Of a DNA stretch of 64,000 nt, positions 1-8,586 are shown in pieces. How positions within the stretch are numbered: position 1 is the stretch's first letter; every line of letters begins with the position of its first letter. The notes below the pieces were generated by a model that made no database searches, was not told where the DNA came from, and saw only the letters and a program-made list of their open reading frames with translations. This DNA comes from an uncultured Alphaproteobacteria bacterium (GTDB lineage Bacteria; Pseudomonadota; Alphaproteobacteria; Rhizobiales; Ancalomicrobiaceae), in the NCBI GenBank assembly GCA_937864925.1, contig CALMFH010000155.1, forward strand, positions 1-64,000, in the 5' to 3' direction. The translations under genes and the position numbers were made by a program.

Positions 1-1028
1 ACTATTGCGAAGGCAAGGTGCTCGACAAGATCTCGGTGCACTACAACATCGGCCACCTGATGGCGATGGAGGGCGAGTCCGCCGCTCCTGCCGGCAAGTA
101 CCTGATCGCGTTGAACAAACTGGCGATCGACCGCTTCAACCCGGTCGGCCCGCTGCATCCGCAGAACCATCAGTTGATCGACATCAGCGGCGACAAGATG
201 GAACTGCTCTACGACATGCCGCTGCCGCTCGGCGAGCCGCACTATGCGACCTCGATCGCTTCGGAGAAGCTGAAGCCGCTGGTCCGCTACAAGTACGGTA
301 CCGACAGCCGTACCGGCAAGGACAGCCCCTTCGCGGTGCGTCCGGGTTCCGAGAAGATCGTCCGCACGCCGGGTAAGGTCGAGGTGTTCGGCACCGCGAT
401 CCGCTCGCACTTCACGCCGGAAATCGTCGAAGTGACCGAGGGTGACGAGGTCACCTTCCACGTCACCAACGCCGAGCGTGCCGAGGACGAAACCCACGGC
501 TTCGCCGTGTCGACCTACTCGGGCAACTTGTCGATCGAGCCGGGCAAGACCGCCTCGGTCACCTTCAAGGCGGATCGCGCCGGTGCCTTCTCCTACTACT
601 GCACCGAGTTCTGCTCGGCGCTCCATCTGGAGATGGAAGGCTACCTGATGGTCAAGCCGAAGGGTGCGGCCGACGCCACCCCGGCGGCGGTCAAGGACGC
701 GGTGGCCTATTCGAAGGCCGACTTCGACAAGCAGTACAAGACCAACCTCGACACGCAGGTCGTGATCGACTCGGTGGTCAAGTACATCCTGTCGACCAAC
801 TACAAGGACTTCCCGACCGTCGTCGCCCTCGTCGAGGACGCCGTCGACCAGCTCAACTTCGCCAAGGACGCCAAGGACAAGACCGACGCGGCCGCGGCCA
901 AGCAGGACTGGCAGCAGGGAACTCTGTGGGCGAACCAGTGGTGGCAGTACCAGGTCAAGGCGGCGGACATCGGTCTGCGCGTCAAGACCTACCTCGAACA
1001 GAACGGCGCCAAGGTCATCGCCAAGTGA
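1..1028 (+). CDS. nosZ: nitrous oxide reductase, C-terminal part (5' end outside window)
   Basis: The final enzyme of denitrification, a periplasmic multicopper protein that reduces N2O to N2. Only the 3' part is present; the reading frame is open from base 3. It covers the end of the beta-propeller (which carries the CuZ cluster) and the whole CuA cupredoxin domain. The CuA ligands are visible around bases 594-650 as YYCTEFCSALHLEMEG, with the two Cys, the His and the Met in the expected spacing. After the cupredoxin fold, about 120 further residues rich in Lys, Ala and Asp run to the stop, with no CXXCH heme motif. Downstream cytochromes, nosB, nosG and nosH mark it as clade II (atypical) NosZ by context. 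Whether its export signal is Sec or Tat cannot be seen here. Confidence 0.95.
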   Translation, partial: YCEGKVLDKISVHYNIGHLMAMEGESAAPAGKYLIALNKLAIDRFNPVGPLHPQNHQLIDISGDKMELLYDMPLPLGEPHYATSIASEKLKPLVRYKYGTDSRTGKDSPFAVRPGSEKIVRTPGKVEVFGTAIRSHFTPEIVEVTEGDEVTFHVTNAERAEDETHGFAVSTYSGNLSIEPGKTASVTFKADRAGAFSYYCTEFCSALHLEMEGYLMVKPKGAADATPAAVKDAVAYSKADFDKQYKTNLDTQVVIDSVVKYILSTNYKDFPTVVALVEDAVDQLNFAKDAKDKTDAAAAKQDWQQGTLWANQWWQYQVKAADIGLRVKTYLEQNGAKVIAK

Positions 1029-1085
1029 CGGAAACCTCGGGCTTCCCGCCGGGCGACCGACGGGAGGTTCCGCGACGAAAACCGG

Positions 1086-1105
1086 GAGGGCGGCGGGCCG
1101 CCCTC
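1086..1105 (+). terminator. GC-rich hairpin after nosZ (attenuator or mRNA 3' stabiliser)
   Basis: A perfect 9-bp stem (GAGGGCGGC / GCCGCCCTC) with a two-base loop lies 58 bases after the nosZ stop and is followed by a weakly T-rich stretch. It could end most nosZ transcripts while letting some continue into the cytochrome genes. The rest of the 217-base gap holds no gene. Confidence 0.4.
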
Positions 1106-1245
1106 TCTTCGTTCCCGGATCAACCGGGACGAATCAGGGCCCGGGTACGACGACGAACCACGCGGCACGGCCGATCCCCAGGGCCGAGGAGCCGCGATCG
1201 ACGACATCGGCACGCACGTGCGTCGCCGCTTCGAGGAAGACCGAC

Positions 1246-1935
1246 ATGTTCCGCAATGCCATCGGCCTCGTCGCCGCTCTCCTGATCTCCACGACGGTCG
1301 CTTCGGCGCAGACCGCGGCGCCGCCGCCGGCCGCCGAGGGTGCGCCGGCCGCCGCTGCCGCCGCACCGGACGGCAAGGCGCTGTTCGCCTCCAAGACCTG
1401 CGTCGCCTGCCACGGCCGCGGCGGGGCGAAAGCGATCCAGATGTATCCCGACCTCGCCGGTCAGGACGCCAAATACATGCTTGAGCAGATGACCGACATC
1501 GCCGAGGGCAAGCGCGTCTCCGGTCCGGACGCCCGCGGCTATCCCCGCACCCAGGGCATGAAGGACGTCATGCATCTGGTCAACGCCGACGAACGCAAGG
1601 CGATCGCCGACTATCTCGCCAAGGAGCCGACCCCGAAGCCGCGCAAACTCGATCCCGCCCCGGATGCGGCGCGCCTGGCCGAGGGCAAGGACCTCTATGC
1701 CAAGGGCGGATGCGTCACCTGCCACGGCGTCGACGGCGCCAAGCCGCTCGCCGCCCATCCCTATCTCGCCGCGATGAAGCGCGAATATCTCGTCCTGCAG
1801 ATGACGGAAATCAGGGACGGCATCCGCCAGGGCGCTAAAGTCAAGACGATGCTGCCCTTCGCCAAGAAGCTCGACGATGCGAAGATCGCGGCGATCGCCG
1901 ATTACCTGTCCCAGATCGAGCGTCCGGCCAAGTGA
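1246..1935 (+). CDS. diheme cytochrome c (c553 type), nos-associated
   Basis: A 229-residue periplasmic electron carrier. Residues 1-21 form a Sec signal peptide, followed by an Ala/Pro-rich spacer. Two class I cytochrome c domains then follow, with heme motifs CVACH (about residue 54) and CVTCH (about residue 159), each with a downstream Met that can be the sixth ligand. The ATG is preceded by a GAGGAAG ribosome site. It lies directly after nosZ and before a second diheme cytochrome, the place where clade II nos clusters carry cytochromes thought to pass electrons from the quinol-oxidising NosG/NosH unit to NosZ. That specific partnership is inferred from position. Confidence 0.85.
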   Translation: MFRNAIGLVAALLISTTVASAQTAAPPPAAEGAPAAAAAAPDGKALFASKTCVACHGRGGAKAIQMYPDLAGQDAKYMLEQMTDIAEGKRVSGPDARGYPRTQGMKDVMHLVNADERKAIADYLAKEPTPKPRKLDPAPDAARLAEGKDLYAKGGCVTCHGVDGAKPLAAHPYLAAMKREYLVLQMTEIRDGIRQGAKVKTMLPFAKKLDDAKIAAIADYLSQIERPAK

Positions 1936-1969
1936 CGCCTGTGCGGATGGATTGAACCGGAGACATCAG

Positions 1970-2716
1970 ATGAAGAAGTTCCTCTCCACCACGGTCGCCG
2001 TCGCGACCCTGTTCTGGGCCGGTGCGGCCTTCGCCGCCGGTCCGGCCGTGGACAACGCCACCTTCGAAGCCAACAAGCAGAAGAAGGAATGGATGAGCCA
2101 GGGCGGCGAACGCGAAGAAGCCCTGACGCTCAAGCCCGATGCCAAGAACGGCCGCGAAGTCTACGAGGTCTGCTCGGCCTGCCACATGCCGGAGGGCTGG
2201 GGCCTCGCCGACGGCACCTTCCCGCAGCTCGCCGGCCAACATCGCACCGTCATCATCAAGCAGCTCGCCGACATCCGCGACGGCCACCGCGACAACCCGA
2301 CCATGTATCCTTTCGCCCTGCCTTCCGAGATCGGTGGCACCCAGGCGATCGCCGACGTGTCGGAATACATCGCCGTGCTGAAGATGAATCCCGACAACGG
2401 TGTCGGTAAGGGCGACGACCTCGAGCACGGCAAGAAGCTCTATGCCGACAACTGCGTCCGCTGCCACGGCGAGACCGGCGAAGGCAATGCCGAGAAGTAC
2501 TATCCCCGCATCCAGGCGCAGCACTACGAATATCTCGTTCGTCAGTATCGTTGGATCAAGGAAGGCAAGCGCCGCAACTCCAACCCGGAGATGGTCGAGC
2601 AGATCAAGAACTTCTCCGACAAGGACACGCTCGCGGTGCTCGACTACGTGTCGCGGCTGAAGCCGTCGCCGGAGCTCGTCGCGCCGAAGGGGTGGAAGAA
2701 TCCGGACTTCCAGTGA
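1970..2716 (+). CDS. diheme cytochrome c, nos-associated
   Basis: A 248-residue secreted cytochrome with a signal peptide (about residues 1-20) and two c-type heme motifs, CSACH (about residue 67) and CVRCH (about residue 163). It starts 34 bases after the preceding diheme cytochrome, and a rho-independent terminator follows its stop, so the nosZ transcript probably ends here. It resembles cytochrome c4/c553 proteins and probably works with its neighbour as an electron donor to NosZ. The sequence does not show which of the two docks with NosZ. Confidence 0.85.
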   Translation: MKKFLSTTVAVATLFWAGAAFAAGPAVDNATFEANKQKKEWMSQGGEREEALTLKPDAKNGREVYEVCSACHMPEGWGLADGTFPQLAGQHRTVIIKQLADIRDGHRDNPTMYPFALPSEIGGTQAIADVSEYIAVLKMNPDNGVGKGDDLEHGKKLYADNCVRCHGETGEGNAEKYYPRIQAQHYEYLVRQYRWIKEGKRRNSNPEMVEQIKNFSDKDTLAVLDYVSRLKPSPELVAPKGWKNPDFQ

Positions 2717-2758
2717 TCAGGACCGGGGGGAGGCGGAGGTCTCCCCATCGGCCCGCCC

Positions 2759-2806
2759 GAGAGCCGCCACGCGCGCCGCGAGCGTCCGTGCGGCTCTCTT
2801 CGTTTT
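2759..2806 (+). terminator. rho-independent terminator after the nosZ-cytochrome unit
   Basis: A perfect 9-bp stem (GAGAGCCGC at 2759-2767 pairing with GCGGCTCTC at 2790-2798) is followed by TTCGTTTT. It divides the cluster into nosZ plus cytochromes, and nosB onward. Confidence 0.7.
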
Positions 2807-2841
2807 GCCCTCGTCGGCCACGCGGCCGGCGCAGGGCTCAC

Positions 2842-2855
2842 TTGCCTCATCTCAA
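2842..2855 (+). promoter_or_regulatory. weak FNR/NnrR-like box before nosB
   Basis: TTGCC-TCAT-CTCAA keeps the outer TTG and CAA of an FNR-family site at the correct 14-base span but lacks the inner consensus bases. It sits in the 225-base gap between the terminator and nosB, where a promoter is expected. Confidence 0.2.
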
Positions 2856-2941
2856 GGAACGGGCGCTCGACACATGGAATATGGATTTCCGATCGATGAT
2901 ATCGTGCGTCGCGCGCCGCCGCCATCCAGGAGACCCGACCG

Positions 2942-4147
2942 ATGACGTCCACCCCCTCGGCTTCGCCGGCCCCCGCCGCGTCCGGCGCCGGCCCGGCCGC
3001 TCTGCTCTTCCGTGTTCTGTGCCTGGTGGCGCTGGTGGCGCTCGGCGCCTCCTATTTCCAGCCCGCTTGGTGGGTGTCGCTGAAGGCGCCGAACTATCCC
3101 GAGCAGACCTTTCCCGACGGCGTGAAGATCCACTTCCACGTCGATCGCGTCGCCAACGGCTGCCAGATGCGTGTGTCGGCCGAGGTGCTGGAGAAGGAAG
3201 CGCTCGACTGTGTGCACGAGATGGACACGATCAACCATTTCGTCGGCATGTATCCGATCGCGTCGGGTGGTCCGGTGGAGAAACTGCTGTCGCCCTTCCT
3301 GTTCTCGTTCATCGGCGTGTGCATCCTCGGCTTTGCGATCCCGGGCGTGAGGTTGCGACTGATCGCCATGGGGCTCGGCTTCGCCGCGATCGCGGTGTGG
3401 ATGACGCTGGCGCTCTATACGGCGAACGGGGTGCAGTACATCGGCAAGGGCTGGGTCACCGGCCTCGTCGACAGCCTCGGTCGCTCGGAGGACGAGACCA
3501 AGGAGGAGAACCTCCATCCGATCGTCAAGCAGCTGAAGGAATCGCTCGCCAAGTCGGGCATCGTGGTCGGCAACGAGGGGCCGAAACTCGCGGCCGCCGC
3601 CACCAAGGCGCAGCTGGTGGAGGTGCTCAAGGCGGTGCACGACATGAAGGCGCCGGTCAGCCTGACCGATCCGACGGTGGGAAAATGGACCGGGCGCGGC
3701 ATCGACGTCATGGCTTGGCACTACGAGGAGAGCCTCGGGCGATGGTTCAACGAACCGGCCAAGAACCAGCGGCTGGTGGCGATCATGAAGACCGCGACCC
3801 ATGTGGTCTTCGGTGCGGTGCTCGCCGCCATGGTGGTGTTCCTGTGGGTGGCGGCGCGGCCCCGTTCGCCGCTGTTCCTGGCGCTGGCGCTGGTGCCGAT
3901 GATCCTGCCGATCGGCTTCCTGGTCGAGTATTCGGCCTGGCTCTGGTGGTACGGGCACAGCCTCAACGCCATGGGCGCCTTCACGTTGAAGCCGTTCATG
4001 CCGACGGTGTTCGGCGACGGAAAGGTGGCGCAGTTCTCGACCCACTCCTATCCTGCGATCGGCTTCGGCCTGATGTGCGTGGTGGGGGCGTCGATGGCGG
4101 TCGCGACCCTGGTCCGCCGGTCGCTACCGGCTTCGGCGAAGGATTGA
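2942..4147 (+). CDS. nosB: NosB-like polytopic membrane protein
   Basis: A 401-residue inner-membrane protein with about six hydrophobic segments: one near residues 22-42, two near 113-160, two near 280-325 and one near 370-390. The loop between the first and second segments carries two Cys, and a large hydrophilic loop separates the third and fourth. Clade II nos clusters have a membrane protein of this kind (NosB) near nosZ, before nosD, as here. Its biochemical role is not established, and the assignment rests on topology and position rather than a catalytic motif. The ATG follows a GGAGACCCGACCG stretch that gives an acceptable ribosome site. Confidence 0.7.
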   Translation: MTSTPSASPAPAASGAGPAALLFRVLCLVALVALGASYFQPAWWVSLKAPNYPEQTFPDGVKIHFHVDRVANGCQMRVSAEVLEKEALDCVHEMDTINHFVGMYPIASGGPVEKLLSPFLFSFIGVCILGFAIPGVRLRLIAMGLGFAAIAVWMTLALYTANGVQYIGKGWVTGLVDSLGRSEDETKEENLHPIVKQLKESLAKSGIVVGNEGPKLAAAATKAQLVEVLKAVHDMKAPVSLTDPTVGKWTGRGIDVMAWHYEESLGRWFNEPAKNQRLVAIMKTATHVVFGAVLAAMVVFLWVAARPRSPLFLALALVPMILPIGFLVEYSAWLWWYGHSLNAMGAFTLKPFMPTVFGDGKVAQFSTHSYPAIGFGLMCVVGASMAVATLVRRSLPASAKD

Positions 4148-4240
4148 TCCGCCCCTCGTGGGTCGGCCCGTCGGGGCCGCTCCGACGTCGCGGGTGATCG
4201 CGGCGTCGGGACCCACGCGATCGAGACGAGGAAGGACGTC

Positions 4241-5665
4241 ATGACCGGGTCTCACCGGGTGATGCGGTGGCTGAAGGGGATCGTCGCCGGCGGAGTGGTC
4301 GTCGGCGTGGTCGGGCTGATCGGGGTCGCCGTGGTTCGCTACGCCGAAATGCGTGGCATCGACGATCTGACCCGCGACGCCGGTTTCGCTGATCACCATC
4401 CGCCGGCCCCCGATCCGCGCTCGGAGGCGGAGCTGGAGAACCTCAGGCGCTTCCCCGTCGGTGCGGTACCCCTCCAACCGCTCATCGACGCCACGCCGGC
4501 CGGCGGGACGCTCAGGCTCGAGCCGAAGATCTATGCCGCGCCCGGGCGGGTACAGCAGCCGATACGGATCGAGGGCGTGCCGGGGACGGTGGTCGACGGC
4601 GGCGGCATCGGGTCGATCGTCACGGTCGAGGCCGACGACGTGGCGATCTCCGGCATCACCTTCCGCAATTCCGGCGATCGCCACGAGACCACCGACAGTG
4701 CGGTGCGGCTGCGCGGCAAGCACGGCTCGTTCAAGGACAACGTCATCGAGGACTGCCTGTTCGGCTTCGAACTCAAGCAGGCGGATCGCAACATCATCCG
4801 TCGCAATCGCATCGGCTCGAAGGATCTGCCCGAGGCGCTGCGCGGCGATGCGGTCCGGGTGTGGTACTCGAACGGCAACATCATCGAGGACAACGACATC
4901 GCCCACAGTCGCGACACGGTGATCTGGTACTCGATCGACAACATCGTCGGGGGCAACCGCATCACCGACAGCCGCTATGGCATCCATCTGATGTACGCCC
5001 ACAAGAACCGCCTGCTGCGCAACAGCTTCCTCGGCAACACGGTCGGCATCTTCCTGATGTACGCCAACGACAACGACGTGATCGACAACGTCATCCACTA
5101 CAGCCAGGGGCCATCCGGCATCGGCCTCGGCTTCAAGGAGTCGTCGAACACGCGGGTCGAGCACAACGACTTCTTCGCCAATGCCCGCGGCGTGTTCATG
5201 GATGCCTCGCCCTACGATCCGGAAGGGTTCAACATCTTCCGCTCGAACCGCATCGCCTACAACGGAACGGCGGTCGCCTTCCATTCCGACTGGGAGGGCA
5301 ACACCTTCGAAGACAATGCCTTTCTCGGCAACCACAGCGGCGTCACCGTCTACGGCACCGGGTCGGCGAACCGCAACCGCTGGACCGGCAATCTTTGGGA
5401 CGATTGGGTCGGGTTCGATCGTGACGGCGACGGCATCGGCGACACGCCGCACGAGAGCTGGAGCTGGGCCGATCGGCTGTGGATGGACGTCCCCGATGCC
5501 CAGTTCTTCCGCACTTCGCCGTCGCTCGAACTCATCGACTTCGTCGAGCGGTTGGGATCGCTCACCGAACCGCGCCTGATCATGCGCGACGAGCGTCCCC
5601 GCCTCCGACTCCCTGCGCCCGACGTCGGTGCCCGCGGCACCAAACGGCCGGAGAAGACCTCATGA
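4241..5665 (+). CDS. nosD: NosD, periplasmic beta-helix copper-site maturation protein
   Basis: Needed with NosF and NosY to assemble the CuZ cluster of nitrous oxide reductase. The 474-residue protein begins with a hydrophobic export signal or anchor (about residues 13-32). Most of the rest (about 65-420) is a right-handed parallel beta-helix, visible as repeated short segments such as NxIxxN, RNRI and NxFxxN (CASH/carbohydrate-binding type repeats). ATG at 4241 follows GAGGAAGGACGTC. Its stop overlaps the start of nosG (ATGA), so the two genes are translationally coupled. Confidence 0.92.
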   Translation: MTGSHRVMRWLKGIVAGGVVVGVVGLIGVAVVRYAEMRGIDDLTRDAGFADHHPPAPDPRSEAELENLRRFPVGAVPLQPLIDATPAGGTLRLEPKIYAAPGRVQQPIRIEGVPGTVVDGGGIGSIVTVEADDVAISGITFRNSGDRHETTDSAVRLRGKHGSFKDNVIEDCLFGFELKQADRNIIRRNRIGSKDLPEALRGDAVRVWYSNGNIIEDNDIAHSRDTVIWYSIDNIVGGNRITDSRYGIHLMYAHKNRLLRNSFLGNTVGIFLMYANDNDVIDNVIHYSQGPSGIGLGFKESSNTRVEHNDFFANARGVFMDASPYDPEGFNIFRSNRIAYNGTAVAFHSDWEGNTFEDNAFLGNHSGVTVYGTGSANRNRWTGNLWDDWVGFDRDGDGIGDTPHESWSWADRLWMDVPDAQFFRTSPSLELIDFVERLGSLTEPRLIMRDERPRLRLPAPDVGARGTKRPEKTS

Positions 5666-6474
5666 CCGACGTGATCAACGACGAGAACGGTGGCCGCTCC
5701 AACGGCCAACCGAACGGCCAACCGAAGCGCTCGCGCAAGGTGGACGAAGAACGGCGTCGCCTGCTCAGATCGATGGCCGTCGGCGGCGTCGTCACCTGTG
5801 CGGCGCTGGCCGGCCTGCTGCAACATCGCATGGCGCACGCCGAGTCGCGACTGAGACCGCCGGGCGCCCTCGACGAGGAGGCGTTCCTCGCCGCCTGCAT
5901 CAAATGCGGCCAGTGCGTTCAGGTCTGCCCGATCCGCGCCATCCACCTCGGCGATCTCGACGAGGGGCTCGGCAACGGCGTGCCCTACATCGTGGCGCGC
6001 GACCAGGCCTGCGACTTCTCCTGCGATGCCACCCAATGCATCCTCGCCTGCCCGACCGGGGCACTCTCCCACCTGATCGACAAGAAGGAACAGGTGAAGA
6101 TGGGCGTGGCGAAGCTCGCCGCCCCCGACGCCTGCCTGGCGCGCAAGGGGCTCGGCCACAAGGGCACGGCGCGCGGCGGCGGCTTCTCCGGTGTGCTGCG
6201 CTATCCGGAGGTCGATCGCTGGAAGGCGCAACGGGTGGCGGGCCGCACCTACGAACTCGATCTCTGCGACCTCTGCGTCCGGCACTGCCCGATCGAAGGG
6301 GCGATCGCTCTCGAGCCGGTGTCGCCCGATCCGGCCGACAAGCGCCGCACGCCGGTCGTCGAGGCTTCCTGCGTCGGCTGCGGCGTCTGTGAGATGATGT
6401 GTCCGAGCGAGCCGGTGGCGATCCGCATCGAGGTCCTGACCACCGATCGCGAGCCGAAGGGGAGGCACGCATGA
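5662..6474 (+). CDS. nosG: NosG, NapG-like periplasmic ferredoxin (quinol dehydrogenase subunit)
   Basis: A 270-residue iron-sulfur protein predicted to carry four [4Fe-4S] clusters. Cys groups appear as CIKCGQCVQVCP, CDFSCDATQCILACP, a group around CDLCVRHCP, and CVGCGVCEMMCP. The N-terminus has a twin-arginine type signal (RRRLLRSMAVGG, about residues 27-38) after a hydrophilic Asn/Gly-rich leader. With NosH it should form a quinol dehydrogenase homologous to NapGH, which in clade II bacteria is proposed to feed electrons to the cytochromes and NosZ. ATG at 5662 overlaps the nosD stop, and its own stop overlaps nosH. Confidence 0.9.
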   Translation: MTDVINDENGGRSNGQPNGQPKRSRKVDEERRRLLRSMAVGGVVTCAALAGLLQHRMAHAESRLRPPGALDEEAFLAACIKCGQCVQVCPIRAIHLGDLDEGLGNGVPYIVARDQACDFSCDATQCILACPTGALSHLIDKKEQVKMGVAKLAAPDACLARKGLGHKGTARGGGFSGVLRYPEVDRWKAQRVAGRTYELDLCDLCVRHCPIEGAIALEPVSPDPADKRRTPVVEASCVGCGVCEMMCPSEPVAIRIEVLTTDREPKGRHA

Positions 6475-7475
6475 GACCCGGTTTCGTCGGCCGTACCCTG
6501 GACGGTCTCGGTCTGCTCTTCGGGCGCCCCCCGGCCAAGCCGGCGGCGGAGGAGATCACCGAGGAGGCGCGCGCCATCCACGTCTTCAAGAAGACGCCGG
6601 ACGAGCGCAAACGCCGCAAGGCGGCGATCTTCGCCGAATTCGAAGATCCGAAGGCGTCGAACAAATGGCGGATCCGGCGCTGGATCTCCATTCTCGTGCT
6701 CAACGGCATCTTCATCGCGTCCTATTGGAGCGATCTGCAACTGGTCGAAGGCGCGCTGACGGCGAGCCGGGTTCTCGGCTTCCATTTCGCCGATCTGAAT
6801 TCGTCGCTGCAGTTGATGCTCGCCCACAAGCACGTGGTGCTCAATCTGCTGATCGGCATCACCACGGTGTTCCTCATCTACTGGGTGATCGGTGGGCGGA
6901 CCTTCTGCTCCTGGGTCTGCCCCTACCACCTGCTCTCGGAACTCGCCGAGATGCTGCATCTGAAGCTGGTGAAGAAGCGGGTGGTGAAGGACCATCCGCT
7001 CGATCGACGGCTGAGGACGGTGATGTTCTTCGTCTTCGCGGTGCTCGCCTTCGTCTCCGGCTACACCCTGTTCGAGACGATTTCGCCGGTCGGCATCCTG
7101 TCGCGCTTCCTCACCTACGGCACGGCGATGGCGCTGATCTGGGTCGGGGTACTGCTGCTGATCGAGGTGTTCTGGTCGCGGCGCATGTGGTGCCGCTACC
7201 TCTGCCCGGTCGGCTTGACTTATGGCATGGTCGGCACGGTCACGCCGGTTAGAGTCGTCCACGACGTCAGGAACTGCTTCCACGAGGGCAAGTGCCGTGA
7301 AGTGTGTCTGGTGCCACATGTGCTGGACATGACCAAGCTGGGCTATTCCACCGAGGTGGAGACGCCGATCGGACCGGATTGTACCCGTTGCGGCATGTGC
7401 CTCGACGTCTGCCCGACCGGTGCGCTGCGCTTCGACATCAAGGGGATCTCGCGGCACGAGCCGACGTCGCACTGA
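6471..7475 (+). CDS. nosH: NosH, NapH-like membrane ferredoxin (quinol dehydrogenase subunit)
   Basis: A 334-residue inner-membrane protein. After a charged N-terminal region come about four to five membrane spans (about residues 65-245) bearing the two CX3CP motifs typical of NapH and NosR C-termini (CSWVCPYH and CRYLCPVG). The C-terminus holds [4Fe-4S] ferredoxin motifs, including CTRCGMCLDVCP. NapH-type proteins oxidise quinol, preferentially menaquinol in the studied systems, and pass electrons to NapG-type partners. It is coupled to nosG by an ATGA overlap. Followed by 217 bases without a gene before nosF. Confidence 0.9.
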   Translation: MRPGFVGRTLDGLGLLFGRPPAKPAAEEITEEARAIHVFKKTPDERKRRKAAIFAEFEDPKASNKWRIRRWISILVLNGIFIASYWSDLQLVEGALTASRVLGFHFADLNSSLQLMLAHKHVVLNLLIGITTVFLIYWVIGGRTFCSWVCPYHLLSELAEMLHLKLVKKRVVKDHPLDRRLRTVMFFVFAVLAFVSGYTLFETISPVGILSRFLTYGTAMALIWVGVLLLIEVFWSRRMWCRYLCPVGLTYGMVGTVTPVRVVHDVRNCFHEGKCREVCLVPHVLDMTKLGYSTEVETPIGPDCTRCGMCLDVCPTGALRFDIKGISRHEPTSH

Positions 7476-7616
7476 CACCATCGGTCGAAGGCGCCGACGC
7501 GTCGGACCGGTGGGCAATTGCGGGTTTCTCATGTGCGACAACGGCACGAGACATCCGCAGCCGGAATGCCGAGGGTCGTCTTCGATGCCTCTCGGCCTGG
7601 GCGCTCGTGAAGAAGG

Positions 7617-7672
7617 GCCTCGCCGGGCTCCGAGGGGGAGATCGGCGAGGCGGGGCGGGTGGCGACCCGCCC
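7617..7672 (+). repeat. two consecutive hairpins between nosH and nosF
   Basis: GCCTCGCCG (7617-7625) pairs with CGGCGAGGC (7643-7651), and immediately after it GGGCGGGT (7653-7660) pairs with ACCCGCCC (7665-7672). No T-run follows, so these look like RNA processing or stability structures, not a terminator. The rest of the gap 7476-7692 shows no gene. Confidence 0.4.
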
Positions 7673-7692
7673 GAGAAGGACGGACGACGCGC

Positions 7693-8586
7693 ATGATCTC
7701 GCTGAAAGGGCTCACCAAGAGCTTCGGAGCCGCCCGCATCCTGAACGGGATCGATCTCGACGTGCCGGTCGGCCAGCGCATCGCGCTGATCGGGTCGAAC
7801 GGGGCCGGTAAGACGACGCTCTTCCGCTGTCTGCTCGGGGAATACATCCACGAGGGCAGAGTGGCGATCGACGGTCGTGATCCGCGCCGCGATCGCACCG
7901 CGGTGCTGCGTCTCGTCGGCTTCGTGCCGCAGATCGCGCCACGCCTCGAGATGCCGGTCGCCGCGCTGATGCGCTACGTCGCCGACGTCACCGGCGGTCG
8001 GGTCGAGGAGATGGAGGCGATCGCTGCCCGCATGGGCCTCGACGTGGCGCCGATCCGCGGGCGCGCCTTCGTCAAGCTCTCCGGCGGCATGAAGCAGAAG
8101 CTGCTCATCGCCATGGCGCTGGGCCGACCGACGCGGCTCCTGATCCTCGACGAGCCGGCGGCCAATCTCGACCCGGCAGCGCGGGCGGTGCTGTTCGACC
8201 TGTTGGCCGAACGGCCCGAGGTGACGATGATCATCTCGTCGCACCGCATCGACGAGATCGCGGCGCTGGTCAACCGGGTGATCGAGCTCGAGCACGGCCG
8301 CGTCATCCTCGACGACACCGTCTCCGACGCCGGGGCGCTCGGATCGAGTTTCGCCATCCGCCTCGCCACGGCGCGCGCAGAGCCGAGCTTCGCACGGGCG
8401 GCGGGCGAATGGGGGCTCACCGAGACGGAACCGGGGGTGTGGATCGGGTCGATCGCCGGACCCGACCGACTGCGCTTCCTCGGGTTCGTCGCCCGTCATG
8501 CCGGGCTCGTCGCCGGCCTGTCGATCGACGAGGAGACGGCTGCGGCCGGGGGAGGGCGAGATGTCGTCGTCACCGCGTCTCGATGA
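7693..8586 (+). CDS. nosF: NosF, ABC transporter ATPase for CuZ maturation
   Basis: A 297-residue cytoplasmic ATPase that with NosY forms the ABC machine needed for sulfur or copper-site maturation of NosZ. Walker A is GSNGAGKTT (about residues 34-42), the signature is LSGGMKQK, Walker B is LLILDEPAA, and the switch His is in SSHRIDE. The ATG at 7693 is chosen because it begins the conserved ABC fold; the open frame extends upstream without homology. Its last 26 bases overlap the start of nosL. Confidence 0.92.
   Translation: MISLKGLTKSFGAARILNGIDLDVPVGQRIALIGSNGAGKTTLFRCLLGEYIHEGRVAIDGRDPRRDRTAVLRLVGFVPQIAPRLEMPVAALMRYVADVTGGRVEEMEAIAARMGLDVAPIRGRAFVKLSGGMKQKLLIAMALGRPTRLLILDEPAANLDPAARAVLFDLLAERPEVTMIISSHRIDEIAALVNRVIELEHGRVILDDTVSDAGALGSSFAIRLATARAEPSFARAAGEWGLTETEPGVWIGSIAGPDRLRFLGFVARHAGLVAGLSIDEETAAAGGGRDVVVTASR

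Noticed and set aside
2551-4197. A plus-strand frame overlapping nosB
   Set aside because: NosB in the frame starting at 2942 has a proper membrane protein sequence; the other frame is Arg-rich shadow crossing the terminator.
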